This document shows, piece by piece, positions 16,845 to 27,291 of a stretch of DNA of 64,000 bases. Both the position numbers and the translations under genes were made by a program. A model generated the notes under the pieces. That model was given only the letters and a program-made list of their open reading frames with translations. It did no database searches and had not been told where the DNA came from. This DNA is from SIG440 sp045587485. Lineage in GTDB: Bacteria > Bacillota > Clostridia > Monoglobales > Monoglobaceae. Position 1 is the first letter of the stretch. Each line of letters begins with the position of its first letter. The DNA lies in assembly GCA_045587485.1 (NCBI GenBank), contig JAZNCI010000018.1:62001-126000 (forward strand), given 5' to 3'.

Positions 16845-17720
16845 TTAATAAATATTTTCTCTGGCTGTTTTTATTTCGCTGTACAGCTGCACATAGCTTT
16901 CATGACGGCTTTTTGCAATTCTGCCGGAATTTACCGCATCAATTATGCAACAATCAGGCTCGCTTCGGTGGCTGCAATCATCAAAACGGCACTTTCCATC
17001 AATTAAACCAAATTCCCTGAACATATACGAAAGCTCTTCAAGGGGAATAGTGTTTACATCAAACGAGCTGAAACCAGGAGTGTCAATTATATATCCTCCA
17101 AATGGCAGCTCTGCAAGCTCGGAGTGTCTTGTTGTGTGTCTGCCCCTCTCCAGCTTTTCGCTAACTTTGCCTGTTTCAAACATATCGCGCATCATAAGCT
17201 CGTTTATAAGGCTCGACTTACCCACACCAGAATTTCCCGCAAATACAGTTATCTCATTCTTAAGAAAATCTATAAGCTGTTGAATGCCACTGCGCTTAAC
17301 AGCGCTTGTGATAATTACATCGAATCCTGCTTTTCTATACGCATCTATTAATTGTTCATCGCCACCCAGGTCTGACTTGTTAAAGCAAACAGCAATCCTG
17401 AGCCCCACAAATTCTGCTGAAGCAATAAGCTTGTCAATGATATACGGATTGGGGCTTGGACTTGACTGTGCAACTATAACCGCCATCTGAGTAACATTGG
17501 CCACCGCCGGACGTATCAGAACATTTTTTCGTTCTTTTATTTCGGATATTACGCCGTGAGTGGCGTCGCTTGTTTCTATCTGTACATTATCCCCTACCAA
17601 AGGTGTGTCGCCTCTTTTGCGGAAAACGCCTCTGGCACGACACTCTATAAGTCCATCAATCGTATTTACATAATAAAATCCGCCTATACCCTTAACAATC
17701 ACTCCGTCTAAATTGCTCAT
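16845..17720 (-). CDS. rsgA: Ribosome small-subunit GTPase RsgA
   Basis: 291 aa with circularly permuted GTPase motifs: N-terminal OB fold, G4 NKSD, then G1 GNSGVGKSSLIN and G3 DTPG, followed by the C-terminal zinc site (CRFDDCSH...CCI). It checks the 30S decoding centre late in assembly. It follows pknB by 10 nt; in B. subtilis RsgA (CpgA) is a known PrkC substrate, which the operon arrangement echoes. Confidence 0.97.
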   Translation of the reverse strand: MSNLDGVIVKGIGGFYYVNTIDGLIECRARGVFRKRGDTPLVGDNVQIETSDATHGVISEIKERKNVLIRPAVANVTQMAVIVAQSSPSPNPYIIDKLIASAEFVGLRIAVCFNKSDLGGDEQLIDAYRKAGFDVIITSAVKRSGIQQLIDFLKNEITVFAGNSGVGKSSLINELMMRDMFETGKVSEKLERGRHTTRHSELAELPFGGYIIDTPGFSSFDVNTIPLEELSYMFREFGLIDGKCRFDDCSHRSEPDCCIIDAVNSGRIAKSRHESYVQLYSEIKTARENIY

Positions 17721-17730
17721 CCTTCACCTC

Positions 17731-19620
17731 TTAATGGAGTCTTACAGTTCCCTTCTGCTGTGAAATACCATCGTGCAGAATTTCTACCTCTACCGAACTT
17801 GATGTTCCTTCCAGTTTTACAATATCACTCTGCCCCTTTTGCAAAGTTTTGCTGTATACTGTGTTTCCGTTAACATTTACCTGTACAAGAGCACTTTCCT
17901 TATCCTTTGGCCCATACAAAGTCAGCATTGAGCTCTTTTTCTGTGCAACCGGTTTATCATCATTTTTTACAGGCTCCTGATTGCTTTCTCCCTTTGTCGC
18001 TGATTCACCCTGATTATCAGGCTTATTCTCGGTTTCTTTAGGGCCTTTGCTTACATAAAGGGTTATCAAATCGCCTGGTTTGACATATATGCCGGATTCA
18101 GGGTCCTGACTTATAATAGAACCCTTGGGGATATCATCGCTGAATTCCTCAATAATTTCCGTCTCAAGACCTAAGTCGTTAAGTTCTATTTCCACTTCAC
18201 GTGAATCCTGATATTTTGTATAGTTTTTAAGCCTTATTTCATTATTGCCCTCACTAATTTCAACAGTAATTATAATGACTTCTTCCTTTTTCACCTTGCT
18301 GCCCTGTTCTGGGTCTTGGGCAAGAATAGTACCTTCTTCTTCGTCACTCTCAACGGTTCTGCCTTTGATAATATTGAATTTGAAATCTGCATTATTAAAG
18401 TCAGAATCAACGTATTTCTCAACTGCCTCATCATAGGTCATACCAACAATTTCCGGAATTTCAACATTTCCGCCGCCTGAAAACAGACTGCTCATACCGG
18501 TAATCGACATAAACGCAAAAGAAATAATCAAAATAACCGCAATTGCACTTGCTATGGCAACAGCAATAACCTTTTTTTCTTTCTTCTTGTCAATTTCTTC
18601 AATCTTTTCAGCTTTCGCGGCAGACGCCTTTGACTCCTTCTTTTGGGTTTTTTCAGGCTCAGGAGTATTTTTCTTTTCGTGCTTTTCTGTCTCAGACGGC
18701 TTTAAATCTTGCGGCTTTACGGCAGGCATCACAATGGTTGCACCCATTTCCTCGGCCTGTGGCCTTTCTTCTGCAAGATCAGGCGCCACTCTTGTCGGGT
18801 CATTAAGCACCTCTGTCAGTTCTGCAATAAACTCTGATACACTTTTGTGTCTTGCTGAAACCTCTTTTGACATAGCTTTAAGCACTGCGTTTTCCAACGC
18901 ACGTGGAATACTGATATTATGTTCACGTGGCATAGTGGGTTTTTCCTGCAGATGCATAATTGCAACAGTCACAGGACGTTCGCTGTCAAAAGGAACTGTG
19001 CCTGTAATCATTTCATAAAGCACAACACCCAATGAATATATATCCGAGCGTTCATCTGTATATCCGCCCCTTGCCTGTTCGGGAGAAATATAATGTACAG
19101 AGCCAATCGCATTATCCTCGCAGGTAACTGTTGACTGAACATTTGCACGGGCAATACCAAAATCCGTTACTTTCATAACACCATCAGATGTCATAATAAT
19201 ATTATGAGGCTTAACGTCACGGTGAATAATTGAATTTTTGTGTGCCTGTTCCAGACCTTTTGCAATCTGGATTGTGTAATCAACCGCTTCACGCCAAGGA
19301 AGAATATACTTTTCTTCAATATATTTCTTTAACGTCTTGCCTTCAATATATTCCATTACAATATAATGCAGTCCGTCCTGATTTCCTACATCATAAATCG
19401 AAACAATGTTTGGATGCGTCAGACTTGCAGCCGCCTGAGCCTCAACATTAAATCTGCGTACAAATTCTTCGTCATTCTGGAGGTCGGGTCGCAAAACCTT
19501 TACCGCAACATATCTGTTAAGCAGTTGACATTTTGCCTTATACACAACCGCCATACCGCCGCTGCCAATTTCTTCAATTATTTCATATCTGTCTGCAAGA
19601 ACCTTACCAATTAAAGTCAT
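17731..19620 (-). CDS. pknB: PASTA-domain Ser/Thr kinase (PknB/PrkC family)
   Basis: 629 aa. Kinase domain: glycine loop GSGGMAVVY, Lys41, HRDVKPHN with D135, DFG at 153. An acidic/lysine-rich juxtamembrane linker (about 290-350) and one membrane helix (about 350-372) are followed by extracellular PASTA repeats (two are clear, around 385-520) and a Ser/Glu-rich tail ending in a small beta domain. PrkC-type kinases sense muropeptides and regulate cell-wall growth and spore germination. It overlaps the stp phosphatase gene by 4 nt. Confidence 0.96.
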   Translation of the reverse strand: MTLIGKVLADRYEIIEEIGSGGMAVVYKAKCQLLNRYVAVKVLRPDLQNDEEFVRRFNVEAQAAASLTHPNIVSIYDVGNQDGLHYIVMEYIEGKTLKKYIEEKYILPWREAVDYTIQIAKGLEQAHKNSIIHRDVKPHNIIMTSDGVMKVTDFGIARANVQSTVTCEDNAIGSVHYISPEQARGGYTDERSDIYSLGVVLYEMITGTVPFDSERPVTVAIMHLQEKPTMPREHNISIPRALENAVLKAMSKEVSARHKSVSEFIAELTEVLNDPTRVAPDLAEERPQAEEMGATIVMPAVKPQDLKPSETEKHEKKNTPEPEKTQKKESKASAAKAEKIEEIDKKKEKKVIAVAIASAIAVILIISFAFMSITGMSSLFSGGGNVEIPEIVGMTYDEAVEKYVDSDFNNADFKFNIIKGRTVESDEEEGTILAQDPEQGSKVKKEEVIIITVEISEGNNEIRLKNYTKYQDSREVEIELNDLGLETEIIEEFSDDIPKGSIISQDPESGIYVKPGDLITLYVSKGPKETENKPDNQGESATKGESNQEPVKNDDKPVAQKKSSMLTLYGPKDKESALVQVNVNGNTVYSKTLQKGQSDIVKLEGTSSSVEVEILHDGISQQKGTVRLH

Positions 19621-20375
19621 TTGTTCTCCTCCTTTTCAACACGAAATGCAACAATAGTAATGTTGTCAACACCACCGTTTTTATTCGCCTCGTCAACCAG
19701 TGCGGCAACCGCCTTATCTATATTTTCTTCACTAAGGATAATCTCTTTTATTCTTTCGTCCCGTACAGTTTCGGTAAGACCGTCACTGCACAAAAGAACA
19801 GTTTCGCCCTCCGACAGTTTGTAATCATAATAATCTGCATCAACAAACTCTTCGGTGCCCAAAGCACGGGTAATTATGTTTTTGTCAGGATGGTTGCGGG
19901 CTTCCTCGCGGGTAATAGTACCTCTTTGAACCAATTCTTCCACAATGGAATGGTCAATGGTTATTTTACAAATTTCCTTTGAATTTACCACATAGGCACA
20001 ACTGTCACCGATATTTGCCACCCATAACTGCTCGCCTTTTACATATGCCACAACAAGAGTTGTTCCCATACCTGCCTGCTCGGCATTTGACAAAGACATT
20101 TCGTATATACGGGAATTTGCAAAATCAATTGCCGCCGCAATATTTTGGCAGATTTCTTTGCCATTAGTCTTGCCAAAACCTTCTGCCAATTCTCCCGTCA
20201 CAATTTCGGCAGCAGTCTCGCTTGCCACTTCACCAGCATTGTGACCGCCCATCCCATCTGCAAGAACGCAGACACCAAGAGGAGCACCATCTTCAAAACC
20301 GCAAATTTTGAAACTGTCTTCATTCAGTTCACGGCGTTTGCCTATATTGCTCATGCCGCATACTTTTAAAACCAT
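19617..20375 (-). CDS. stp: PP2C-type Ser/Thr phosphatase (Stp/PrpC)
   Basis: 252 aa with metal-binding motifs in order: RRELNEDSF, VLADGMGGHNAGEVAS, GMGTTLVVA, NIGDSCAYV, LLCSDGLTETV and GGVDNIT. It removes phosphates placed by the downstream PASTA kinase and autoregulates that pathway. Start and length fit the family. Confidence 0.97.
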   Translation of the reverse strand: MVLKVCGMSNIGKRRELNEDSFKICGFEDGAPLGVCVLADGMGGHNAGEVASETAAEIVTGELAEGFGKTNGKEICQNIAAAIDFANSRIYEMSLSNAEQAGMGTTLVVAYVKGEQLWVANIGDSCAYVVNSKEICKITIDHSIVEELVQRGTITREEARNHPDKNIITRALGTEEFVDADYYDYKLSEGETVLLCSDGLTETVRDERIKEIILSEENIDKAVAALVDEANKNGGVDNITIVAFRVEKEENK

Positions 20376-20424
20376 ACTATCATAGCCTTTCTGCCCGTGA
20401 TTTCGGGCTTCATTTATGTCACGT

Positions 20425-21450
20425 CTAAATATTTATTTTTTGGTTTCGCAACTGTCCACAAGCAGCATTTATATCGCTGCCCATTTCACGTCTTACCGTT
20501 GCTGAAATGCCTCGCTTTTCAAGCCTTGCCCTGAACTCATCAATATGCTGTCTGCTGCTTTTGTCAAAACCCGTTTCCTTCACCTTGTTAACGGGAATCA
20601 GATTTACATGACACAACCTTCCGTGCACTAAATCTGCCAGACTGTCTGCCTCGGCAATATTATCATTAATTCCTGAAATTAACGTGTATTCAAAGGATAT
20701 TCGTCTTCCAGTTTGCTGAATATAAAAATCACAAGCATCCATCAGTTCGGAAATACAATATTTGTTATTTACCGGCATAATCTGTCTGCGTCTATTATCA
20801 TCAGGTGCATGCAGTGAAATCAGCAATGTTATCTGCATCCTTTTTTCAGCAAGCTCACGTATTCTGTCTGCAAGACCGCAGGTGGATATTGAGATATGAC
20901 GCTGCCCGATATTAAGACCGCCTGGTGCATTTACCAGTTCTATAAATTTAAGTACATTATCAAAATTATCAAGTGGTTCGCCAATTCCCATCATGACTAT
21001 GTTTGAAATTCTTTGACCCAAATCCCTTTGCACACACATAACCTGTCCAAGAATTTCTCCGGGAGTTAAATTTCTTATCCATCCGTTAAGCGTTGACGCA
21101 CAGAACTTGCAGCCCATTTTGCAACCAACCTGAGAAGAAACACAAATTGTATACCCATACTCATATTTCATAAGCACAGCTTCAATAAAATTTCCGTCAC
21201 TTAATTCTAACAGATACTTCCGTGTTTCGTCAATCTTTGATACATATTTTTCAAAAATTTTTACACTGTTAATCGTTGCCTCCTGTGAAAGCTTTTCCCT
21301 GAAACTTTTCGGAAGATTTGACATATCATCAAAGTTTTCTGCATCCCGATATATCCATTCATAAATCTGCTTTCCCCGAAATTCGGGCTGTCCAAACTGC
21401 TTTGCTAGTGCCTTCAGCTCATCACAGGTATAATCCAAAAGATTTATCAT
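20425..21450 (-). CDS. rlmN: Dual-specificity RNA methyltransferase RlmN
   Basis: 341 aa radical-SAM methylase with CxxxCxxC in CKMGCKFCAS, MGIGEPLDNFDNV (SAM glycine-rich region) and the mechanistic C-terminal cysteine in AACGQL. It methylates C2 of A2503 in 23S rRNA and A37 of some tRNAs. It starts 8 nt after the rsmB stop. Cfr-type resistance enzymes are related, but gene context and the N-terminal LLDYTCDELKALA block favour RlmN. Confidence 0.96.
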   Translation of the reverse strand: MINLLDYTCDELKALAKQFGQPEFRGKQIYEWIYRDAENFDDMSNLPKSFREKLSQEATINSVKIFEKYVSKIDETRKYLLELSDGNFIEAVLMKYEYGYTICVSSQVGCKMGCKFCASTLNGWIRNLTPGEILGQVMCVQRDLGQRISNIVMMGIGEPLDNFDNVLKFIELVNAPGGLNIGQRHISISTCGLADRIRELAEKRMQITLLISLHAPDDNRRRQIMPVNNKYCISELMDACDFYIQQTGRRISFEYTLISGINDNIAEADSLADLVHGRLCHVNLIPVNKVKETGFDKSSRQHIDEFRARLEKRGISATVRREMGSDINAACGQLRNQKINI

Positions 21451-21457
21451 AAGTGAT

Positions 21458-22741
21458 TTATCCCTTCATCATTTTACATATATAAAATCCACTTTCGCCC
21501 ACCTCATCTGTAAGAATTTGTTCCTCAGACAGTTTTTTGAACTCGCTGTGTTTTTTAAGAAAATCATCAATCTGCAACCTGTTTTCTTCGGGCAGAATTG
21601 TGCAAGTGCTGTACACCAGCGTTCCGCCGGACTTTAAATATATCGCTGCAGTTTCCAGAATTTCTTTTTGAATTTTACACAATGTCTCAATATCTTCTTG
21701 GGTGCGTCTCCATTTTATATCCGGCTTTTTATGTATTACCCCAAGACCCGAACAGGGTACGTCTGCCAAAACACAATCGGCTGAATTTTTAAGTTCCGTC
21801 AAACACTCTGACGCATCCTGAAGTCTTGCATCAATTATATCAACACCAAGCCTTTGAGCTGATTTTTTTATAAGGTCAACCTTATGCTCAAATACATCAA
21901 AGGCTATTATAGTGCCCTTGTTCTGCATTTTTTCAGCAATAGCACAGCTTTTGCCACCGGGAGCTGCACACATATCAATCACGGTATCACCTGACTTGGG
22001 TGCGAGAGCCTTTACCGCCATTTGCGACGATATATTCTGCAAAGAATAAAACCCGTCACCATATGTCTGAGATTTATCAATACTCAGTCTGCCTGTCACC
22101 TTAAGGCATCCGTCAAGCGATGTTTTTTCACATTCAACACCCTCGTCCCTTAATTTTTCAATCAATTCGTCTGTTGAAATTTTCAGGCTGTTGACCCTTA
22201 TAAATACGCCGTGAGGCTTGCAATTTTCCTTATAAAGTCGTTCACACCGGTCTACTCCGTATTCCCTTATCAGCTTTTCGGTCATCCAAACGGGATATGA
22301 GTATCTGAGCGACAAACACTCGGCATCATCCTTTTCCTTTGGAAATTCAAAACCTTCAGCCTCTCTTGCAAAGGAACGCAGAACACCGTTAACAAAGCCA
22401 CATCCTGCACGGTGTGAATACTTTTTTGCCAGCTTTACAGCCTCGTTACAGGCGGCACTGTGAGGAATTCTGTCCATATAATATATCTGAAAAACACCCA
22501 TACGCAGAATTCCCAAAACCCATGGCGTCATTTTTTTTAACTTTATTTTTGAGTATCTAGAGATAATAAAATCAATGGCTGTTTTATTTGAAACAACGCC
22601 ATAAATAATTTCAGTAACTAACCCACGGTCGCTGGCACTAATTTCTGCACCTGACAGTGCCGAATTTAATGCTGCATTTGTATAGGTTCCATTTATTTCG
22701 ATATCATATAATGCCTTAAGGGCGATTTCTCTTGCCGTCAT
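21458..22741 (-). CDS. rsmB: 16S rRNA (cytosine-967-C5) methyltransferase RsmB
   Basis: About 427 aa. N-terminal NusB-like RNA-binding domain (residues 1-140), then a Rossmann methylase with DMCAAPGGKS, ADVPCSGLGV (PC catalytic motif) and STCTILPEENR (TC motif). I chose ATG 22741 over the upstream TTG 22756; neither has a strong Shine-Dalgarno sequence. Part of the conserved fmt-rsmB-rlmN series. Confidence 0.95.
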   Translation of the reverse strand: MTAREIALKALYDIEINGTYTNAALNSALSGAEISASDRGLVTEIIYGVVSNKTAIDFIISRYSKIKLKKMTPWVLGILRMGVFQIYYMDRIPHSAACNEAVKLAKKYSHRAGCGFVNGVLRSFAREAEGFEFPKEKDDAECLSLRYSYPVWMTEKLIREYGVDRCERLYKENCKPHGVFIRVNSLKISTDELIEKLRDEGVECEKTSLDGCLKVTGRLSIDKSQTYGDGFYSLQNISSQMAVKALAPKSGDTVIDMCAAPGGKSCAIAEKMQNKGTIIAFDVFEHKVDLIKKSAQRLGVDIIDARLQDASECLTELKNSADCVLADVPCSGLGVIHKKPDIKWRRTQEDIETLCKIQKEILETAAIYLKSGGTLVYSTCTILPEENRLQIDDFLKKHSEFKKLSEEQILTDEVGESGFYICKMMKG

Positions 22742-22761
22742 AATCTCACAGCCCAATCTTG

Positions 22762-23466
22762 TTAATCTCTTCGTCTTCCGCCTACAATGCTAAGCAGTCT
22801 TAAAAGGTTTGCAATCGCCACAGCCGCAGACGCAACATATGTCATTGCCGCAGCACTTAGCACTTTTTTGGATGCCGCAAGCTCATCAGCATCAAGTATA
22901 AGATTACTCTCAAGAGTTTTTATAGCTCTTGAAGATGCATTAAATTCCACAGGAAGTGTTATAAGCTGAAACAGCACAACCGCACCAAAGAGCAAAACAC
23001 CAAAGTTCGCAAGCCCTTCAAAGCTGAGTATAATGCCGAAAATTGCAAGCGGCCACGCAGCATATGACGCAATCTGTACCACAGGAACAATCGCATTGCG
23101 CACTTTAATCGGCGTATAGCCCTGTGCATGCTGAACTGCGTGCCCTACCTCGTGTGCCGCAACACCGATAGCAGCAACAGATGTACTGCTGTATGTGGCA
23201 TCTGAGAGCCTTACTACATTTGTTCGGGGGTCAAAATGGTCGGTCAGGTTTCCAGCCACCCGTTCAACAATCACATTATTCAAACCGTTCATATCAAGGA
23301 TTTTACGTGCAACCTGAGCACCGGTATATTCACGTCGGTTGCCAACAGTTCTGTATTTATTGAATGTTGAATTCACCTTTGACTGTGCATACATAGCAAA
23401 AATCAACGCAGGCAAAACAAGTATGATATATGTCATATCAATGCCATAAAAATATCCAAGTCCCAT
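22762..23466 (-). CDS. YugP-type membrane zinc metallopeptidase
   Basis: 234 aa: N-terminal membrane helix, HEVGHAVQHAQGY zinc motif (HExxH) near the middle, and two to three hydrophobic helices after it, ending RRRD. This is the YugP/DUF1296-like neutral zinc metallopeptidase family, membrane-bound and of unknown substrate. In clostridial genomes it is often encoded between fmt and rsmB, as here. Confidence 0.9.
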   Translation of the reverse strand: MGLGYFYGIDMTYIILVLPALIFAMYAQSKVNSTFNKYRTVGNRREYTGAQVARKILDMNGLNNVIVERVAGNLTDHFDPRTNVVRLSDATYSSTSVAAIGVAAHEVGHAVQHAQGYTPIKVRNAIVPVVQIASYAAWPLAIFGIILSFEGLANFGVLLFGAVVLFQLITLPVEFNASSRAIKTLESNLILDADELAASKKVLSAAAMTYVASAAVAIANLLRLLSIVGGRRRD

Positions 23467-23497
23467 TTTTTGTCACCTTTCTATGCTTTAACATTTA

Positions 23498-23518
23498 ATA
23501 TCCCCGTTAATGGGATAT
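23498..23518 (-). other. Intercistronic hairpin between fmt and the YugP-type gene
   Basis: 7-bp stem ATATCCC / GGGATAT with a 7-nt loop, without a T-run. More likely an mRNA processing or stability element than a terminator. Confidence 0.4.
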
Positions 23519-23522
23519 GTAT

Positions 23523-24452
23523 TTATCCAAGAATTTCACCAATCTCAATTTTATGTCCGTTCAGCCAATCACGAACCTTCATTTGCTTAGAGCCTTTGAA
23601 CTGAACATCTGTAATAATTATCGTATTGCCATCACCGCAGACAACCTCTATGCCCCTTTCATCAGCAGATACAATCTGACCGCAGGCACACTTTGAAGGT
23701 TTACCCATAACCGCCATATAAATTTTCATAAGTTCACCCATATAAATGGTATGTGCAACAGGCCACGAGTTCATTCCGCAGATGAGGCAGATAATCTCTC
23801 TTGACGGCTTTGTCCAGTCAATTTTCGCAGTTTCTTTTGAAATCATCGGTGCATAGCATGACTCTGCATCGCTTTGTTTTTCGGGCCTAAGCTCACCCTT
23901 TTCAAGCCGATTAATTGTTTCAAGCATCAATTCCGCACTCATAACCATAAGGCGGTCGTGAAGCTGGTCGGCTGTTTCATATTCGCCGATTTCTGTTTCA
24001 CATTTAAGCAGCATATCACCTGTGTCAAGGCCTTTATCCATCATCATAGAGGTAACACCCGTCTTTTTTTCGCCGTTTATTACTGACCATTGTATCGGCC
24101 CCGCACCACGATATTTGGGAAGCAGAGATGCGTGCATATTGATGCATCCATTCTTTGGAAAGTGCAGTATATACTCGGGCAGTATCTTGCCATATGCCAC
24201 AACAATTATCAGTTCGGGCGTCAATTCATCAAGCACTGTCTTAAACGCAAAGTCCTTTAAGGTTTCGGGCTGAAACACCTTTATACTATGCTCCTGTGCA
24301 CAAACCTTAACAGGCGGCGGTGTCAGCTTGTGTCCACGTCCTGCCGGCTTGTCCGGCTGGGTTACTACACCCACAACCTGATGCTTTGAATTTATCAGTG
24401 CCTCAAGACACGGAACTGCAAATTCAGGAGTTCCCATAAACAAAATTTTCAT
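23523..24452 (-). CDS. fmt: Methionyl-tRNA formyltransferase
   Basis: 309 aa with the formyl-THF transferase core: GTPEFAVPCLEAL, the loop PDKPAGRG, catalytic Asn/His/Asp in CINMHASLLPKYRGAGPI and DKGLDTGDML, and a C-terminal beta-barrel domain. It formylates initiator Met-tRNA. Its product's formyl group is removed by Def, encoded 23 nt upstream. Confidence 0.97.
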   Translation of the reverse strand: MKILFMGTPEFAVPCLEALINSKHQVVGVVTQPDKPAGRGHKLTPPPVKVCAQEHSIKVFQPETLKDFAFKTVLDELTPELIIVVAYGKILPEYILHFPKNGCINMHASLLPKYRGAGPIQWSVINGEKKTGVTSMMMDKGLDTGDMLLKCETEIGEYETADQLHDRLMVMSAELMLETINRLEKGELRPEKQSDAESCYAPMISKETAKIDWTKPSREIICLICGMNSWPVAHTIYMGELMKIYMAVMGKPSKCACGQIVSADERGIEVVCGDGNTIIITDVQFKGSKQMKVRDWLNGHKIEIGEILG

Positions 24453-24475
24453 AGTATCGCACCTCCTGACAAAGG

Positions 24476-24943
24476 TTAATCTTTGATGTTCTCAACATCA
24501 ACCCATTTTTCAACCAAGTCCATAAACATCTTTCCGTCAAGATGCTCTGTTTCGTGGCAAAATGCTCTTGCAAGAAGGTCTTCACCGGTATATTCGTGCC
24601 ATTCGCCCTTGCGGTCCTGAGCGCGGACTGTCACCTTTTGAGGACGTGTAACAACACCAAACTTTCCAGGATTACTTAAACATCCCTCGGCTCCGGACTG
24701 TGTTCCTTCTGTGCTTATAATCTCGGGGTTGATAAGTTCAATTGGATTTTCGTCAATATCAATTACTGCAATACGTCTTAAAATCCCCACCTGAGGAGCA
24801 GCTAACCCCGCACCGCCCGAATCATAGAGGGTATCAAACAGATCGTTTACCAACTCATTTAATCTGTCATCAAATTTTTCAACAGTGCGACATTTTTTAG
24901 TTAAAACATCATCGCCTAAAGTTACAATCTTTCTTATAGCCAT
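24476..24943 (-). CDS. def: Peptide deformylase
   Basis: 155 aa with the three PDF motifs: GAGLAAPQVG (45-53), EGCLS with metal ligand C88, and HETEH with H130, E131 and H134. It removes N-formyl from nascent proteins. The compact N- and C-termini suggest a type-I-like or clostridial enzyme. Confidence 0.97.
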   Translation of the reverse strand: MAIRKIVTLGDDVLTKKCRTVEKFDDRLNELVNDLFDTLYDSGGAGLAAPQVGILRRIAVIDIDENPIELINPEIISTEGTQSGAEGCLSNPGKFGVVTRPQKVTVRAQDRKGEWHEYTGEDLLARAFCHETEHLDGKMFMDLVEKWVDVENIKD

Positions 24944-24981
24944 AATATCTCATACCTTTCGTGCTTTTGTAATTGTTTTGC

Positions 24982-27219
24982 TCAATACATATTGTTTGGA
25001 TTAACGTCAATATTTAAATAAACCTGACTTTTTGAGCTTTCGTGCTGCTCATAGATTTCTCTCAGTAAACCGTGAACTTTATCATAATCCCTGCACTTAA
25101 GCAAAATTCTGTATCTGAAATTATTTTTTATTTTCGCAATAGGCGCAGGTGACGGGCCTGATTTTGAAAAGATATTTTTATCAGATCTCATATTCCTGTC
25201 AATGACCTTTCCAATGTCCTCTATTACAGATTTTACAGACTGTTCGTCCTCACCTGTTGCCATTATATATATTATGTCACAAAACGGCGGATAATTCAAC
25301 CTTTTTCTTTGCATTATCTCATTTTCATAAAAAGCAATATAATCGTGTTCTTTTGCAAAATTAATCGTGGTGTTTCCGGGCTGATAAGTCTGAATTACAG
25401 CACGTCCGCTTAAATCGCCTCTGCCTGCTCTGCCGCAAACCTGTGTGAACAGCGAAAATCCCCTTTCATTTGCACGGAAATCATCAACCGCCAATGAGGT
25501 ATCTGCCGCCAGAACACCAACCAATGTAACATCATGAAAATCAAGACCCTTTGTCACCATTTGTGTGCCAAGCAGAATATCTGCTCCGCCCTTTGAAAAT
25601 TCGTCAAGAATTTTTTCGTGACCGCCCTTTTGAGAAGTTGTGTCGGTATCCATTCTCAAAACCTTTGCCTCAGGAAACAGTTTCAAAAGCTCCTCCTCGA
25701 TTTTTTGAGTGCCTGTGCCGAAATATTTTACATATTCAGAGCCACAGGATGGGCACTTTGTTACATTCCGTCGTGTATTTCCGCAATAATGACAGGTAAG
25801 CAAATCCTTGCCCTTATGATATGTCATTGCAATGCTGCAATCAGGGCAATTTATAACCTCACCGCATTCACGACACGAAACAAAGGTTGAATACCCTCTT
25901 CTGTTCAAAAACAGAATAGTTTTTTGACGATTATCTAAATTTTGTTGTATCTCTCTTTGTAATTTAAAACTTATGGGCGAACGGTTTTTATTTTCAAATA
26001 ACTCGCCTCGCATATCAACAATACATACCTCAGGCATAGCCCCCTGATTATACCTCTTGGTCATTTCGAAAAGAGTATATTCTCCCTGGCTTGCTCTGTA
26101 AAACTCCGCAATCGATGGCGTTGCGGATGCCAGCAGCAATATACAGCTTTCGTCCTCGGCGCGCTTTTCTGCAACTTCAATAGCGTGATATCTTGGGCTT
26201 GTTTCGGATTTATAGCTATTTTCATGTTCTTCATCAAGAATTATAATACCTATATTCTTAAATGGTGCAAAAATCGCCGACCTTGCTCCAACAACAACCT
26301 TAACCTCGCCGTTTTTTATTTTATTCCACTGGTCAAATCGTTCACCAGCGGACAGTGCACTGTGAATAACCGCCACCGAGTTGCCAAATCGTGACACAAA
26401 ACGCTGCACCATCTGCGGAGTAAGTGAAATTTCAGGGACAAGCATAATGGCATTCTTTCCCTTTTTTATAACCTTTTCAATTGCCTGCAAAAAAACCTCG
26501 GTCTTTCCGCTGCCGGTGACACCCCTGAGAAGAATTTTCTCAAACTTTTCTTTTTCAACAGAGTCATAAAGGTGGTCTATCACTGTCTTTTGCTCGGGTG
26601 TGGGGGTATATGCCACGGTTTTTTCGTATTTTGTCTTATCAAATGCCTGACGTTCGATTTGTTGGGTATAGGTTGTAATATAACCCTTTTTCTCTAATGC
26701 TCTTATTGCATCATAAGTTCCGCCTTTTTCTCGAACAAGCTTTGCAAATGGTATTGAATCAGACATCAGCAAAGCCTCAATAATTTTTGCCTGTGCCACC
26801 GCTCCCTTTTCACGTAAAGCGTCTGCAATACCAAATGCCGCCTCTCTGCCAAGTTTAAGAGATGCAATATTCATACTTTTTTCCTTGACGCCCGAGGTCA
26901 TCCCAGGAGGTGTTGCAAGGCGGATTGCCTGATATAAAGAACAAAAATATTTACGGCTAAGCCACAAACAAAGCTCTAAAATCCAAGGCTCACAAACAGG
27001 CTCTTTGCCCTGTATACTGCTGATTTCCTTAAGATTTTTAAAATCGCTTGAGTCTTTTATACCTATAACAATTCCGTCAACACGTCTGTTACCCCAACCA
27101 AAGGGCACCAAAACACGCATACCCACCGACATCTTTTCTTCAAGTGCCTTAGGTACGGAATAGTCAAATACCTTATCAATATTCTGCTCCTTGTTATTCA
27201 AAACCACCTGTGCAACCAT
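24982..27219 (-). CDS. priA: Primosomal helicase PriA
   Basis: About 745 aa. N-terminal 3'-DNA-binding domain, then SF2 helicase motifs GVTGSGKTEV, DEEH, and ASATPS, with the family zinc-binding cysteines (CRECGEVINCPDC, CHYCG, CPSCG) inserted between the helicase lobes. It restarts collapsed replication forks. ATG 27219 (MVAQVVLNN) is preferred to GTG 27228. In most Firmicutes coaBC precedes priA; here rpoZ does directly. Confidence 0.95.
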   Translation of the reverse strand: MVAQVVLNNKEQNIDKVFDYSVPKALEEKMSVGMRVLVPFGWGNRRVDGIVIGIKDSSDFKNLKEISSIQGKEPVCEPWILELCLWLSRKYFCSLYQAIRLATPPGMTSGVKEKSMNIASLKLGREAAFGIADALREKGAVAQAKIIEALLMSDSIPFAKLVREKGGTYDAIRALEKKGYITTYTQQIERQAFDKTKYEKTVAYTPTPEQKTVIDHLYDSVEKEKFEKILLRGVTGSGKTEVFLQAIEKVIKKGKNAIMLVPEISLTPQMVQRFVSRFGNSVAVIHSALSAGERFDQWNKIKNGEVKVVVGARSAIFAPFKNIGIIILDEEHENSYKSETSPRYHAIEVAEKRAEDESCILLLASATPSIAEFYRASQGEYTLFEMTKRYNQGAMPEVCIVDMRGELFENKNRSPISFKLQREIQQNLDNRQKTILFLNRRGYSTFVSCRECGEVINCPDCSIAMTYHKGKDLLTCHYCGNTRRNVTKCPSCGSEYVKYFGTGTQKIEEELLKLFPEAKVLRMDTDTTSQKGGHEKILDEFSKGGADILLGTQMVTKGLDFHDVTLVGVLAADTSLAVDDFRANERGFSLFTQVCGRAGRGDLSGRAVIQTYQPGNTTINFAKEHDYIAFYENEIMQRKRLNYPPFCDIIYIMATGEDEQSVKSVIEDIGKVIDRNMRSDKNIFSKSGPSPAPIAKIKNNFRYRILLKCRDYDKVHGLLREIYEQHESSKSQVYLNIDVNPNNMY

Positions 27220-27291
27220 ATAATCCACTTATCCACCAAAATTCAAGGACTACTTCAAAAACAGAAGCAGTCCTATGCTTTTACAAAAATA